Assembly: GCA_036245805.1 (NCBI GenBank)
Contig: BTRK01000004.1
Location: forward strand, 26,583,541-26,647,540
Reading direction: 5' to 3'
Source of the DNA: Pristionchus mayeri
Lineage: Eukaryota > Nematoda > Chromadorea > Rhabditida > Neodiplogasteridae
Length of the DNA: 64,000 bases
Positions 32,793 through 44,749 of the stretch are shown here, piece by piece (the stretch's first letter is position 1; every line of letters starts with the position of its first letter). A program made the position numbers and the translations under genes. The notes below the pieces were generated by a model, which was not told the origin of the DNA, did not search any database, and saw only the letters and a program-made list of their open reading frames with translations.

Positions 32793-35700
32793 TTATTGAT
32801 GGGAAGGAGACTCAATTGCGTCCTAGTCAAAACTATGAGAAAGAATCGTAGATTAAGGGAGAGCATGAATTGTGTGTAGAATCAAGAGGGGGAGGGATGC
32901 ATCTTCTCAGTAGAGGGAGGAGACGAAGGCACTCAGCGAGTCTTCGTTGCATTCTCAACGCCCTCCTTTCTCTCTCTCTCTCCCTCTTCCTCACTCCCTC
33001 ACCTGCAGTTGATTTGCCATCTGAATGGCCCCTCCAATTCCTCCAAACTGTGCCGAATGGGGAGAGATGAAGTTCTCGTGCACCCAATTCACTGCCTGGT
33101 CGATGTGGCCAGAGGCGTCACGCATGTTGCCTGCAACAAGGCACTCATTCCCTTCTCCTCCCCCCTCTCTCCTCCCTCGACTCACCCGAGTATCGAGAGT
33201 AGCACCAGATGCCCAATGCAGTGATTGCGATGACCACCATGGAGGAGAAGATGCCTGCAAGAGAAGAGAAGTGGCTCCTCTTCATCCCCTCCACTCTCAT
33301 AGACGCCATCTCTCACCCGCGATTCCATCTAGTCCCAATAGTTGGAAGAACTCCTGCACGATGTAATTGAGGATGAGGAAAGCGACGAGGATCGCAGGAG
33401 TACGCATCGACTCAACACAATTAATCACATGAGACTATGACCTCGCCACTAAAACGATAGCCCCAACCAGTGCTTTAGAGATCTCGTATAACCCCTATGC
33501 TCACCTTGAAGAGATTCTTTCCACTGTTCATCTTCGAGTAGCTCTCGAATGATTCCTGCAATGGAATGGATGGCATCTCTCCCTCCTCTCCCTCTCTTCC
33601 ACTCACCACAATATCAGCCTCGAGTCTCTCCAAGAAGGGAAGAGAGAAGTCAGCCCCTCCCATCTTACGAGCATTCTTGAACTCCCTCAAATACTACCAT
33701 CAACTCTTCGTGTGCAGTCCTCAGTCGTCTGCTTCTCCCTCCATCGCTCCCTCTCCCCCCCCCCTCCTACCGTATGGCATCAGTTCTGCATCTCTCGTGG
33801 TGGTTCTCCAGATCAGCCGTGTTCATGTACGGTTTCTCGCCTCCGCAAATCTGAGCACCAAATGAAGCATTTTTCTTCTGCATCATCCATTTAGAATTAA
33901 TCAACTCCATTGTCGCCAAACAGAATTTTACATGATAAACTACAAGGAATATTGCAAAATTTCACTATGAGAAAATGTAATAAAGTGCGTATGTAAGGAT
34001 GCGGACTTTCGTCTCCTCCCCCCCCCTCCCTTCCTTCTTACCTCCTCCATTCCTCTCTGGTAGACTGCTCGTGCACTGGAGACTGCAGCCAGATTGTTCG
34101 CCTCTGCCGTTGCCTGCAAACCATTCCCGAGTAGAGGGAGGGGGAGGAGGAGGGGGGAGGGAGGGACGTACGATGAGCATATTCTTCGGTTCGGGCAAGT
34201 CCTGTCCCTGGAAGACCTTGAGGTAGGCCTTGAAGTACTCGACCAACTCGCGACACGTCGTCTTACGACCATTCACCTGCCATACGGAGATCAATCGAGG
34301 AGGAGGGAGAGCGGATGGAGAGAGGGAGGATGGAAGGGATGGGAGGGGACTCACCTCCTTCACCAGCAGATTACCAGGGTCGAGCAATCGAGGGACGAGA
34401 GTACGCAATTGCTGTTGGAACTCTGGCTCGATGTCTGCAATCACTCGATCTACCCCATGAAGGAAGGAAAGGAGGGGAGGAGGGGAGATGGAAGGGGCAC
34501 GAGCACAAGCATAGCTATTACTCTATTCAAGGGAATTGAGAAATAAGGGTTGGATAGGTATTTTATAAATAAAGCACCGAGGTTAAGCGAAATCCTATCT
34601 GTAATGATAGAGGAACAGATAATGGAAAGGAAATGAGGCCCGGGTGTTCACAGCCCATGAAAACGAACCCATAGACGTAATGGTGGTATCGGCTGAAAGA
34701 GTTGGTGAGGGAGAAGGGGGGGGGAGGGGGGGATCTCCGACTGACCGACTACTTTTCCCTCGAAGTTGGGATTGGTGGCCACCTTCAGACCCGGATGGGG
34801 CATCAGAAATGCGTCGATGTGCTCGAAGCAACTTCTGATGTGTGTCCTCAGCTGTTGCAGTTCTGCATGCTGCTTCTCAGACACCTACAATACACTATTC
34901 AAAAAAATTCACAGGCACCCAGAGGCATGGCCGCGTGGCGCAATGGATAACGCGTCTGCCTACGGAGCAGAAGATTGTAGGTTCGATCCCTACCGTGGTC
35001 GCAAACTTTTGCACATAATTTTCCCACCTGAAGTCTCTTCTCGAGCAGCCTCTGCCCTCCTTGGAATCCGAATTCGGCCTCGTAAGGGAAAGACCAGTCA
35101 CGGACGAGGAATAGTAGAGACTGAAAACAACAGTAACATACTCGATTTTTGATACAAATAATCATCGAAAAATTAGGCCCTTTCCTAAAAGCCTACCCTC
35201 AATCCTACAATTTTAATCGTCGTAAGGTTGCTTAGGTTCGTATATTTGCATATGTCTGATTTTTATGAACAGTATTAAATATGTTCGTAGATGTCTTTGT
35301 CATCCAGTTGATCTCACCTGGAAGGGTTTGCAGTCTCCGTCTTGTAGTGCCAGTCTCCCGTATTCAGTGAAGAGCTGCAATCGGCCCCTCCTCTCCCCTC
35401 CCCCTCTCCCTCCGTCTCCTCCCCTCCCCCTCCTCCTCCTCCTCACCTGCAGATGCTGCAGATCGTCCTCCTGGATGTTCATCGAGATATTGTAGATCTG
35501 CAATCAAATGCTTCAGCTCATCTATATTCAAATATGCATCAGCTTCTATAACCTCTTCTATAAGCAAAATGTAATGGCGGTGCAAAGTGACGGTAGGATT
35601 CTAACAGAAGGGCCAAAAACAGGGTGTTGAATTATAACTATTCGATTTGATAGTTATACAGTTGAATTGCTATAGTGTAAGGTCGGGCTTTGATTCTTGA

Positions 35701-37138
35701 AGCAATTTGGCAGTTGAGGTCGATGTGAGAGAGAGTAGTAGAGATATGCCCTCTCTCCCCCCCCCCCCCCCCCCCGAACGCATTCATTCTGACCTGTAGG
35801 GAAGAGACCATGGTGGAGAGGGCGAAGATGGTAGCACAGTCCTTCACTGTAGACTGGGAGTCGAAGGCCCCTTGAGTATCCATCAGAATAACTGCGATCT
35901 GAAGGGATAACCATCACCAGGGGAAGAAAAGGTCCAAACAACGGAAGGGACTTTGAAAAAAACATTTCAACAAATGTGTAAATAAAAAGTCCATTCTTTG
36001 TTGTCTTTTACGGCCTATAAAAATGGGGAAAAGGTGCTCAGCTGATGAATTTGAGGGTGGCAGAGTATTGGGGAAAGGGGGACGGAGGATGTCATCAATG
36101 AATGGACTCACCTCTTCTCCATTCTTATCCTTGACTATGAATGGTCTCTCCCAGAGCAGGATTCCATTCGTGTCTCTCTCACTGCCTCCCTTCCACGAGA
36201 ATCCAGTGAGGGGAGCATCAGGATCAAGCCAGTCCATGCCAGAGAGATCCTCCCCTGCAACACCCCCATTCATGGGACGCCACTAAGGAACACTACAACT
36301 ACAAGGATTCAGATAATGCCGCTTCATCCAAGAAGAAGGAAGGGGATAGTCTTACGTTCTCTCCATTGGAGATAGCGAAGGAAGAAGTTGAGGAGGAAGC
36401 TCTTCCCCTTCCTGTACGCCCCCGCCACTCCGATCACTGCCACCTACAATGCACTCAGTACTAGGTGAGCACCCCCCCCCCCTCCCGAGGGGCTCCCCTT
36501 CCACGACCTACTACACTCCCAGTCTTGAGTGTGTACTTACAAGAGAAATGCACCCATCAACAAAGTCATTATCTGTCTCCTTTCATTACATCAACTCTGG
36601 ACTATCAACAACCCATGCCCTCTCTTCACTCGTCCATCATCTCTTTTCTCATGACGAGTGTTTCTCAATCCCTTGCTGTTACTGCCCCTCCCATCCTCTT
36701 CTTCTGCTCCCTTAAATGACCCGTGGATCAGGGGTGAAATAGTACCTTCTTATCGGCGACTCTCTTGTCCAAAAGGATCGACTCTAGTTCCTTCTCGTTC
36801 AGCTTGAATGAGTGTTCCTCTTCCACCACCTCAACAATCACACTCGCATATTCATTGGGTTCGAAAGGATACATTTATGATCTTGATTGGCTTTGCATCT
36901 TTCGTCTCTTTCTTCTTCTCGCTACTTTTTTTTTTCTTCTTTTCATTTTCATCCTCAATAAAATATCAATCGAATCAAGAACAATAATACTCATCAGTTA
37001 TCTTCCAGTCCAATCAATTAGTGCCCCCCCCCCCCCCTGTTACCGTACCTCAATGATTCTGACTCCTCCATGGATAATCTTCTGCTCTTTCCCCTTCTCA
37101 TCCTCACTTTCCAATCCCGCGTGTAGACGATCTTCCAT
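32793..37138 (-). CDS. atln-1: Atlastin GTPase, complete, 19 exons
   Basis: Exons: 37138-37049, 36829-36746, 36443-36356, 36254-36112, 35898-35794, 35497-35447, 35374-35318, 35120-35028, 34884-34746, 34434-34355, 34276-34172, 34113-34042, 33850-33771, 33685-33607, 33555-33505, 33410-33317, 33254-33186, 33130-33003, 32822-32793. They encode about 545 residues, normal for atlastins. The GTPase domain shows the P-loop [11 protein letters not shown] (its Arg is the catalytic arginine), [22 protein letters not shown], and the FLVRDW base-recognition motif. The helical middle domain includes [27 protein letters not shown] and KMGGADFS. Two closely spaced hydrophobic segments ([15 protein letters not shown] and [14 protein letters not shown]) form the ER hairpin, followed by an amphipathic tail. 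Atlastin tethers and fuses ER tubules by GTP-driven dimerisation. Introns are pyrimidine-rich on the coding strand. The last, tiny coding exon is the least sure. Confidence 0.95.
34929..35001 (+). tRNA. tRNA-Arg (anticodon ACG)
   Basis: 73 bases with a full cloverleaf. The acceptor stem GGCCGCG pairs with CGTGGTC (two G-U pairs). The D arm has GCGCAATGGATAACGC and the anticodon stem TCTGC/GCAGA encloses CTACGGA (anticodon ACG). The T arm is GTAGG-TTCGATC-CCTAC. It lies in atlastin intron 8, opposite in strand to atlastin, with intact A and B boxes. No CCA is encoded, as expected for a nuclear eukaryotic gene. Confidence 0.95.
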
Positions 37139-38049
37139 CTCTGAAAGATAGATTATGACAATAAAACTTTGGAAAACGATAAACGGAAATATTGGAAGAA
37201 AAGCCAACCGACCACTTGAAGAGAAATGAAGGGAAAGGAATGAAATGGACACGGAATGTAATCAATGTTGAGAATATAATCCCTATCAGAGACTTGCAGA
37301 GTGGCAATTAAATGAATACGCTGATCTAGTGAGAAACAATTCTAATTTTCAAGTTGAAAAGACAGTTGGCCAGTAAGCTCCGGAACCGAATATCAGGAGT
37401 GAACTGAGCAGAAGGGAACACGCAGTAAATGAAGAGAGAAAGGAAAGAAGAGAGAGACAGAATGAACAAGGAACTGACAAGGATATACATCTGAGACGTA
37501 CTAAAAAATCAACCATTTAGGTGTCTTAAATTAGCAAATTTGCAAGTGTAGAACAAAAAAAATAAGATATTTGTTCATTGATAGTAGCCAATGACATGGA
37601 AATTCTGGAATGTATGGATAGAAGATGAATCGATCTGTGTGTGAGAAGAGAGAGTGGGAGGAGGAGAGGAAGAAGAGAAAGAGAGAAAGGGAGAGGAGGG
37701 AGAGGGCAGTGAAATAGCTGGCCGAAAGAAGAAAACAAGGAGTGAGAGGACAATAACAGAAGAGAAGGATGAGGAGGAGGGAGAGGGAGAGAGAGGATAG
37801 TCGAGGGAACGGAATAGGAAGAGGATGGCGAAATAGGAGAGATAGGAGAGCCCATTGACGAGAGTAGCTTAGATGGAGTGGGATTGGATGAGGCAGAGAG
37901 GAGACACGGAACTGTACCAGATGAGAGCGGGGAATTGTAGTCACATGAGTTTGCCCCCTCTCTCAGTACACGCACCTTGTGATCTCCCTTTCGATCGATC
38001 CGTGATCAGAAGAAGGAGAAGGAAGAAACGGGGGAAGACATCCCACAAC
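37139..38049. other. Upstream region of atlastin, no gene seen
   Basis: Purine-rich on the plus strand from 37420 to 37860, ending in the second assembly gap. Minus-strand frames are Ser/Leu-rich translations of pyrimidine tracts and are not credible. It probably holds the atlastin promoter and 5' UTR. Confidence 0.5.
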
Positions 38050-38549
38050 NNNNNNNNNNNNNNNNNNNNNNNNNNNNNNNNNNNNNNNNNNNNNNNNNNN
38101 NNNNNNNNNNNNNNNNNNNNNNNNNNNNNNNNNNNNNNNNNNNNNNNNNNNNNNNNNNNNNNNNNNNNNNNNNNNNNNNNNNNNNNNNNNNNNNNNNNNN
38201 NNNNNNNNNNNNNNNNNNNNNNNNNNNNNNNNNNNNNNNNNNNNNNNNNNNNNNNNNNNNNNNNNNNNNNNNNNNNNNNNNNNNNNNNNNNNNNNNNNNN
38301 NNNNNNNNNNNNNNNNNNNNNNNNNNNNNNNNNNNNNNNNNNNNNNNNNNNNNNNNNNNNNNNNNNNNNNNNNNNNNNNNNNNNNNNNNNNNNNNNNNNN
38401 NNNNNNNNNNNNNNNNNNNNNNNNNNNNNNNNNNNNNNNNNNNNNNNNNNNNNNNNNNNNNNNNNNNNNNNNNNNNNNNNNNNNNNNNNNNNNNNNNNNN
38501 NNNNNNNNNNNNNNNNNNNNNNNNNNNNNNNNNNNNNNNNNNNNNNNNN
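38050..38549. other. Assembly gap (500 N)
   Basis: Exactly 500 N. The 5' part of the retrotransposon that follows is missing in it. Confidence 0.99.
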
Positions 38550-41262
38550 GTTCTGATCGATCCTCCCGTGGTGGCGGAACCTGCATCATTCTTCGTGATT
38601 ACCTCTCTTTCTCCACAGTATCCCTTCCCTCGTATCGACCTTTGTATCGACCTTTTCCACTCGAGTGCATACATTAGATTATGTCTAGTCTATCGTCCTC
38701 CAAGCTATTCCATTTCCAAGACCGACTCCCTCATTAATTGCTTATCAGACATCCATGCATCGTCTCCACACCCCATCATTATTTCCGGTGATTTTAACTC
38801 AGATTCCCTTTGTACCATTCCTACTCCCGCTGATCGTACATTTCGTGATTTCATTATATCTGCAAATCTCTCTCATCTTCACATGTTTCCAACGCGCGGC
38901 GTTAGATGTATCGATTGGGTCTTAGGTAACGATCCCACCGTAGTATCGGCCATTTCCGCTATTCCTCCCTTCCCTTCATGCGACCATTCTGGTATTTCAT
39001 TCTCCCTCTCGTCTCCTCAATCCCCACCTCAACCTCCCTTAATTCGAGACTTCTCTCGTGTCGATTATCCAGCTCTGTCCAACCACCTTCTATCTATTGA
39101 CTGGTTATCCTTATTTCGTGACTGTCCTGATATCGATTCCGTGTATAACCATTTCTCTTCTACAATTCATTCAGCTATTGACCTCTTTGTCCCCTACCGT
39201 ACTCCTCGACCTCCCTCTCTTTCATATCCAAGCCACGTTACTCGCTTAATTAAGCATCGTGATCAATTATTCGCTAAGATTCATATCCCGGCTGGTAGAA
39301 CTCTTTTTGACCATTGTAGTAAGAAATTACTTTTCGAGATTGACAAATGGACTCGTTACTCTACCCGTAAGAAATTAGCTCGTTCTAAAGATTTGTATCG
39401 CCATATTTATTCTCTCACAAAACCTAAGCTATCTATACCTGAACTAGTTTCATCTGATAATGAACCAGTTTATGATAGTTCTTCTAAGTCTAATTTACTT
39501 GCTTCTGAATTCGCTTCTCATTTCACCTTAGATGATGGCCTTCTCCCCCCTCTCTCCTCCTTACCCATCTCTCCTTCACTCTCTCTATTCACCCTTTTCC
39601 CTCATGCAGTTTACAAAGCATTACGCAAATTGTCCCCATCTTGCTCTACAGGCTATGATGGCATTCCTCAGATTATTTTCTCTAAGTGTGCATATGCTCT
39701 ATCTACCCCCTTAGCTGATATTTACAACCTCAGTCTCATTTCTGGGACTGTCCCATCAGCTTGGAAACATTCCCTTATTACTCCCATTCCTAAGCCGGGC
39801 AAAGATAGCAACCTTCCCTCCTCTTATAGACCCATCTCTATCATTTCTCCTGCTGCTAAGACCATGGAACGTCTCATCAAAGACCACCTCAATAGTCACC
39901 TCTCTCGCTTCAATATCCTCCCTTCCAACCAGCACGGTTTCCGTTCTGGTGCTAGTGTTATTACAAATTTATTGACTTGTCAAAATGATTGGACTACTTC
40001 TCACTCTAAAAGCTTACAACTGATGTAGTGTACATTGATTTCACTCGCGCTTTCGATGTTGTTCCGTACCCTAAATTAATTGCTCGATTATCTCACTACG
40101 GTATCCATGGTAATCTACTATCATGGATCGACTCCTTTCTATCCAACCGCACTTTCTCCGTTCGTTTGCCCTCCGTGACTAGCGACCCCTTCCCCATCCT
40201 CTCAGGAGTACCACAAGGCAGTGTCCTAGGACCTATTCTCTTCTCCATCTATCTAGCTGATCTTTCTCGTCTCCTATCCAAGTTTCACAACGTATCCGTC
40301 CAATGTTATGCTGATGATGTCAAATTGTATATCTCCTACAATAAGTCGACCAAATCTGCTATTACTTCTGAATTTCAATCTGCCCTTGAATAATGGACCC
40401 AACTCAACCAATTGTCTCTGTCTGCTTCTAAATGCTCTCATCTTCGTATAGGCTCCAAACAATCCTCCCCTCGCTACAATATTAATTCCATTCAGCTACC
40501 CCTCGAGAATAACGTCCGTGATCTAGGTGTTCAAGTCCGCTCTGACCTCAAGAATTCTTGCTCTATTAGAAACCGTGCTCAGAAAGCCACCTCTAAGTTA
40601 TTCCTGCTTCTCAAAGCCCTCCCATTCAACTGCCCCACCATCCTTCTTCGTAGTTACAAAGCGTATGTCCTTCCCCTCCTTGACTTTGCTTCTCCTTTTT
40701 GGAATCCTCATTACTTATCTGACATTGAAACTCTTGAGAAAGTTCAACATATTTTCACCCGTCAAGTCTTTTATCGTTGCTTCCCCTCTCCTTCCTATCC
40801 TCTTTCTCTACCCTCCTACCCTGATCGTTTGAAACTTCTTGGCCTGCGCCCGCTTACTGAGAGGAGAGTCATGATATTTGTATGATATTTGTATGACTCA
40901 TATGATTATGACTGGATCCACTATTATTCCCCGTTCGTCATTCTATGTATACAAACCTCAACGAGACCAGCGAGATCGAACATCAACATTTGGTATCAAT
41001 ATCGAACTGACCACTAGCACTTCTAGATTTCATTCCTTTCCTGTTAGAACATCCAGATGGTATTCCCAACTCCCTGAAGAAATTCGAACCGCCCCCAACA
41101 TACGAGTATTCAAGCGCCGATTACTGAACCACCCCTTAATCGCCATACTCTCTCACACTGAATAATTACTGAGAGTCAATTCCCATTTCCTTGCTATTTG
41201 ATCACTCATGTACCTTACTGTTTCGTCGCGCCTCGGGCGTAGATAAATTATTATTATTAGAT
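38550..41262 (+). pseudogene. CR1-like non-LTR retrotransposon, 5' truncated by gap, ORF2 broken
   Basis: The plus strand encodes the end of an apurinic-type endonuclease (ISGDFNSD, then CIDWVLG and SCDHSGISF), then reverse transcriptase: ITPIPKPGKD, SYRPISI, NQHGFRSG, VYIDFTRAFDVV, GVPQGSVLGPILFSIYLADL, and catalytic YADDVK. A C-terminal region follows. The frame is broken three times. There is a single-base shift near 40010-40028 just before VYIDF and an in-frame TAA at 40391-40393. An 11-base tandem duplication (atgatatttgt) near 40871-40892 shifts the frame. The 3' end carries an attattattatt tract, as in CR1-clade tails. The breaks make it inactive. Confidence 0.92.
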
Positions 41263-41289
41263 AGGTGTTGACTTTTTAGAATTAAAGGG

Positions 41290-41569
41290 GTGCTCCGGGG
41301 AATGTTCAGTCACCCATAGTGACAGTGTGTATGTTGAAGAGGACACTCACCCGATCAGAAAGCACTTTGTCCGAAGTTCCTCCGACGCCTCTGAGGCTAT
41401 TTACATATGCGCAAAGTTCATTGAAAGCGCAGGGTCGCGCCTGGTTGGTTTATGTTTCACTCGCTCTACTTATTTATCGCATCTTTCTCGGACTAAATTC
41501 GCTACAGTATCTCATTGAGAGCGCAGAACTTTCGTTGTAGGACTACCTAGCATTCATTCCCCGGAGCAC
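41290..41569. mobile_element. 280-base MITE with GTGCTCCGGGGAATG ends
   Basis: The 15 bases at 41290-41304 are the exact reverse complement of 41555-41569. The interior has no sustained reading frame. It lies about 30 bases past the retrotransposon tail. Confidence 0.85.
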
Positions 41570-41792
41570 AGGAGGAGTTACAACAGGACGAATCAACGAG
41601 GGAAATGAAGAATGAGAGTGCGGCATGGTCGACTTTGAATGCCTAAAAACAACCATAACTCTGTTCCTAACAGAGATATAAAAACCGGAATTTCGGAGAC
41701 GAGATACTGTTTACGATTGTCTCAAAACTATGTTGTAAGTTTGCTCTGGCTAGACTTGCTATTCATCCTCCTCTAACTTATTTTCAGAAATA

Positions 41793-42968
41793 TTAGGGTG
41801 TCCCATAATTTTTTAGAATTTTTTTGGCATTTTTTGTTTTCAATGTTTTACCAAAAGATAATAACATTCCCTCAACAATCTATGCCCCATGTATTCCCTC
41901 AACCTTCTCCCACCTACAGGGCAGGGTCCCGCTTTCTATATTCCAGAAGGCCAGGGGCTTGGAGTCAATACATAATAAAACTCCCTCTCCAGATCGCCTA
42001 TTTCGTTGAACTTATTTTCCTTGCAGAAGACAGCAAGAGATCTGAATGCGTGGCAGTCGCATGGGGAATGGTCTAAGGTGTATGGTTTATGAAGGAGCCT
42101 ACGATGCTCAGTTCCTTCCTTTTCTTCTACGTTATTATCGCATGATGGGATCTACCATTATCAAGGAGGCGAACGATTTTTTCCCTGGCGCACGAGTTAG
42201 GGAAGCACTCGGTTGGCCATCTCCTCCAGTTCAGTAGAAAATACATCAACCATGACGGTGAGGTCAGGTGTGAGAACCCCAGCCTAGATAAGACCGAGTG
42301 AGGAAAAGAAGAAGATGGGGAGTTATTTCTTGTCGCGAGTTTCTTTCTTCGGGACGGGCTCTGGCTTCTGATCGGGATCGACTCACTGTAGCTTCCACTC
42401 CGGGTTGTTGCACGTGATCCAATCTTGCTTCCATTGCGATAATCTTGTGGATCCAGCAAGTTTTGGGTTTGCAATATGGTAAATGTCGACAGATATCGAC
42501 TCGCGATTTGAGATGTACCATGTTCAGGTCATTAGAAATCACTTTACGGCGCTTATGTTTCTTGTGGGCCCTATAGAAGAGATGGCACACGGTGGATTTA
42601 GAAGTACTTTTCTAACCCTCCAACTCGGATACACTAAGTTTGGTCTACTTGCGAGGGCTGTGAGAATAGGGTGTTTGACGAAGTGGACATGGGGAGCTTG
42701 CGATACCACCAATTATTTGCGAGCCTCGGTGGCTGAGTGATAAAAGAGGAAGGAGTGGAATAAAACAAAGCATCAATCTCGACGAGTACCCATTGCTAGA
42801 ATGTGTGAAACAATTGGAAGAGTGATACAATTCCGATTCTGTTTGTAGTCAATGATTACGAAATAGATTATATATCGTTCAGTTTGTGAGATTATATCAA
42901 GCTGTTACGCAGTTCGTTTTTTAGGGCTTGTGATAACCAGTTTTCTAAGAAATTATGGGACACCCTAT
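41793..42968 (-). mobile_element. Decayed mariner-type transposon
   Basis: About 1.18 kb bounded by 28-base inverted ends (TTAGGGTGTCCCATAATTT and its complement), the size of a full mariner. The minus strand retains pieces of the transposase C-terminus: LDHSPCDCHAF with the last catalytic Asp, KFNEIGDLEREFYY, and a degraded HDN-like stretch (LDNGRSHHA). Stops and frameshifts fall throughout, so it is a fossil. Confidence 0.82.
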
Positions 42969-44700
42969 TACTTAGTATTGATAAAATTATTATTTTTTAA
43001 ATAAGAAAGTCTGAGCACTATGACAAATGCGATTAGTGGCGTGAAACATAACAAGCCGTTCGTTGAATAGAGTCAATACGTCTCTAAAGCTTTCTGATCA
43101 TTTGTATGTTCTCCTAAACCAGGCTTAGACACTCTTGTGAGACGGAATCCATTAACAAGGAGTTGAACTAACGGCTTGCATCATATGAAACCTATTGCGA
43201 ACCTATAATCTAATTCAACATGATCAAGGTAATCAAGGTAATCAAGGCCTGATAAAGAAAGGCGAATCTTAAGAAGAGGAAGAAGGACGATGGAATAGAA
43301 GTTTACAGATGAATTTGGAATGCGCAAATTGATGAATTGCATGGGAAAGAAGAAGATAAAGCAGAAACATGGGAAAAAAGCGACTGAAGGAAAGGGAAGA
43401 AAGACAGTTGAGATGCGCAGATGAGAGATGTGGAAAGGAGTGAGTGATGGGAGGGAATCAAAGGGAAAAGAGGAGATCCAGAGGAAGATTTGATCAGCAG
43501 ATCGGACAATGAAATCACAGATAAATCGACCCCCATTCGGTTCATTTCTCGGTTTCGTATTGCTGATGACTTTTGAATGCATTTGCGTGAGAGGTGAGGG
43601 TATTGACGAGTGGGTGTGTCATAGTGAGTAGTATTTAGTATCCATGGGGGGAATCTCTCTCTCGGAGAGGGAAGTGCAATGCAAACTTGTGGAAGATTAG
43701 TCAAGAAGAAGAGCATTAGTCAGAGTGAGAGAGACAATAATAGAGAAGGGAGGGGAGGTGTTTGAACGCACAAATGTTTCACGCAATGTCGAATTTGCTT
43801 GAGTGACTACAACTTTGAGTTATTTGCAAAAAGTGTTTTGAAAATGAATAAATCAATCAAATCGATAAATTTATCATGCCAGACAATAGCTCAGATGTGC
43901 AGGGATTGGAAAATTAATGCAAAACGTGTAAATTTAAATCGATGAATGGACACCGAATTTGTACAGATTATTTCCAATATCGATAAAAAAACTGTGTGTC
44001 TGTACGTGGTAGTGATTTTTAACTAACTCATTCAGTTGTAATTCCTGCGATCTCTGCAAATTGATACTCATTGATAAAGCATCAATAATTTTTCGTGTTA
44101 TCTCGATCAGGCTATTTGCGATTTTTCAGCATCCGCGATTTTGATCACAAAATGGAGGTGCCTAGCATCTTCAAGTTCGACCACTGTTTCATGGGCGTGG
44201 CTCATAATAACAGTGCGTTGAAAATAGTTTTAAAAGGGTAAGTTGGGTCAGTAATATGATTGGGGATGCACTTCTTTCACAGAATGTGGAACAAATAAAA
44301 AAAGTTGAGTTGGCCTCAAATGCGGAAGTTATGAACTGTCTCGTGAGTGCGATCATGGTTCACTAAGCAATTCACTGTTTTTCTCCTTCTTCCCGTACAA
44401 ATTCGAGATTCTCACGGTGTCAATTGGGGTTCCCTTGATGGAATTAATTCGGAATTCCGACTGAGAGGAACGAGTGCTATTCAATTAGATACTTTCATTT
44501 CCATCGCGTGCAACAGTTTGGCATGAAAATCAATCACTAATTTTAAATGTAATTTCAATTGGATTATTGCAAAGCGCTCAAAGCGTGTGCTGCTTTAGGA
44601 AGTGAAATTCCCAGTGCACCTTCAAGTTCCCCCCTCCACTTTTTACGTCAAAACGCATCAAAAGAATTTTGAACCGAATCGGATTCGCGCCATCGCGCTG
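42969..44700. other. Intergenic, no gene supported
   Basis: AT-rich to mixed sequence. Short frames at 43181-43716 (minus) and about 44150-44240 (plus) have no recognisable motif and no good splice context. Confidence 0.5.
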
Positions 44701-44749
44701 TAAAAGAAAGAATTGTCATTATGTCAATAGCTTGAAGAAGATCGGAGAG

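Noticed and set aside
34928..35002. Coding sequence of atlastin continuing through 34929-35001
   Set aside because: The cloverleaf is complete, and good splice sites remove this segment from the atlastin message.
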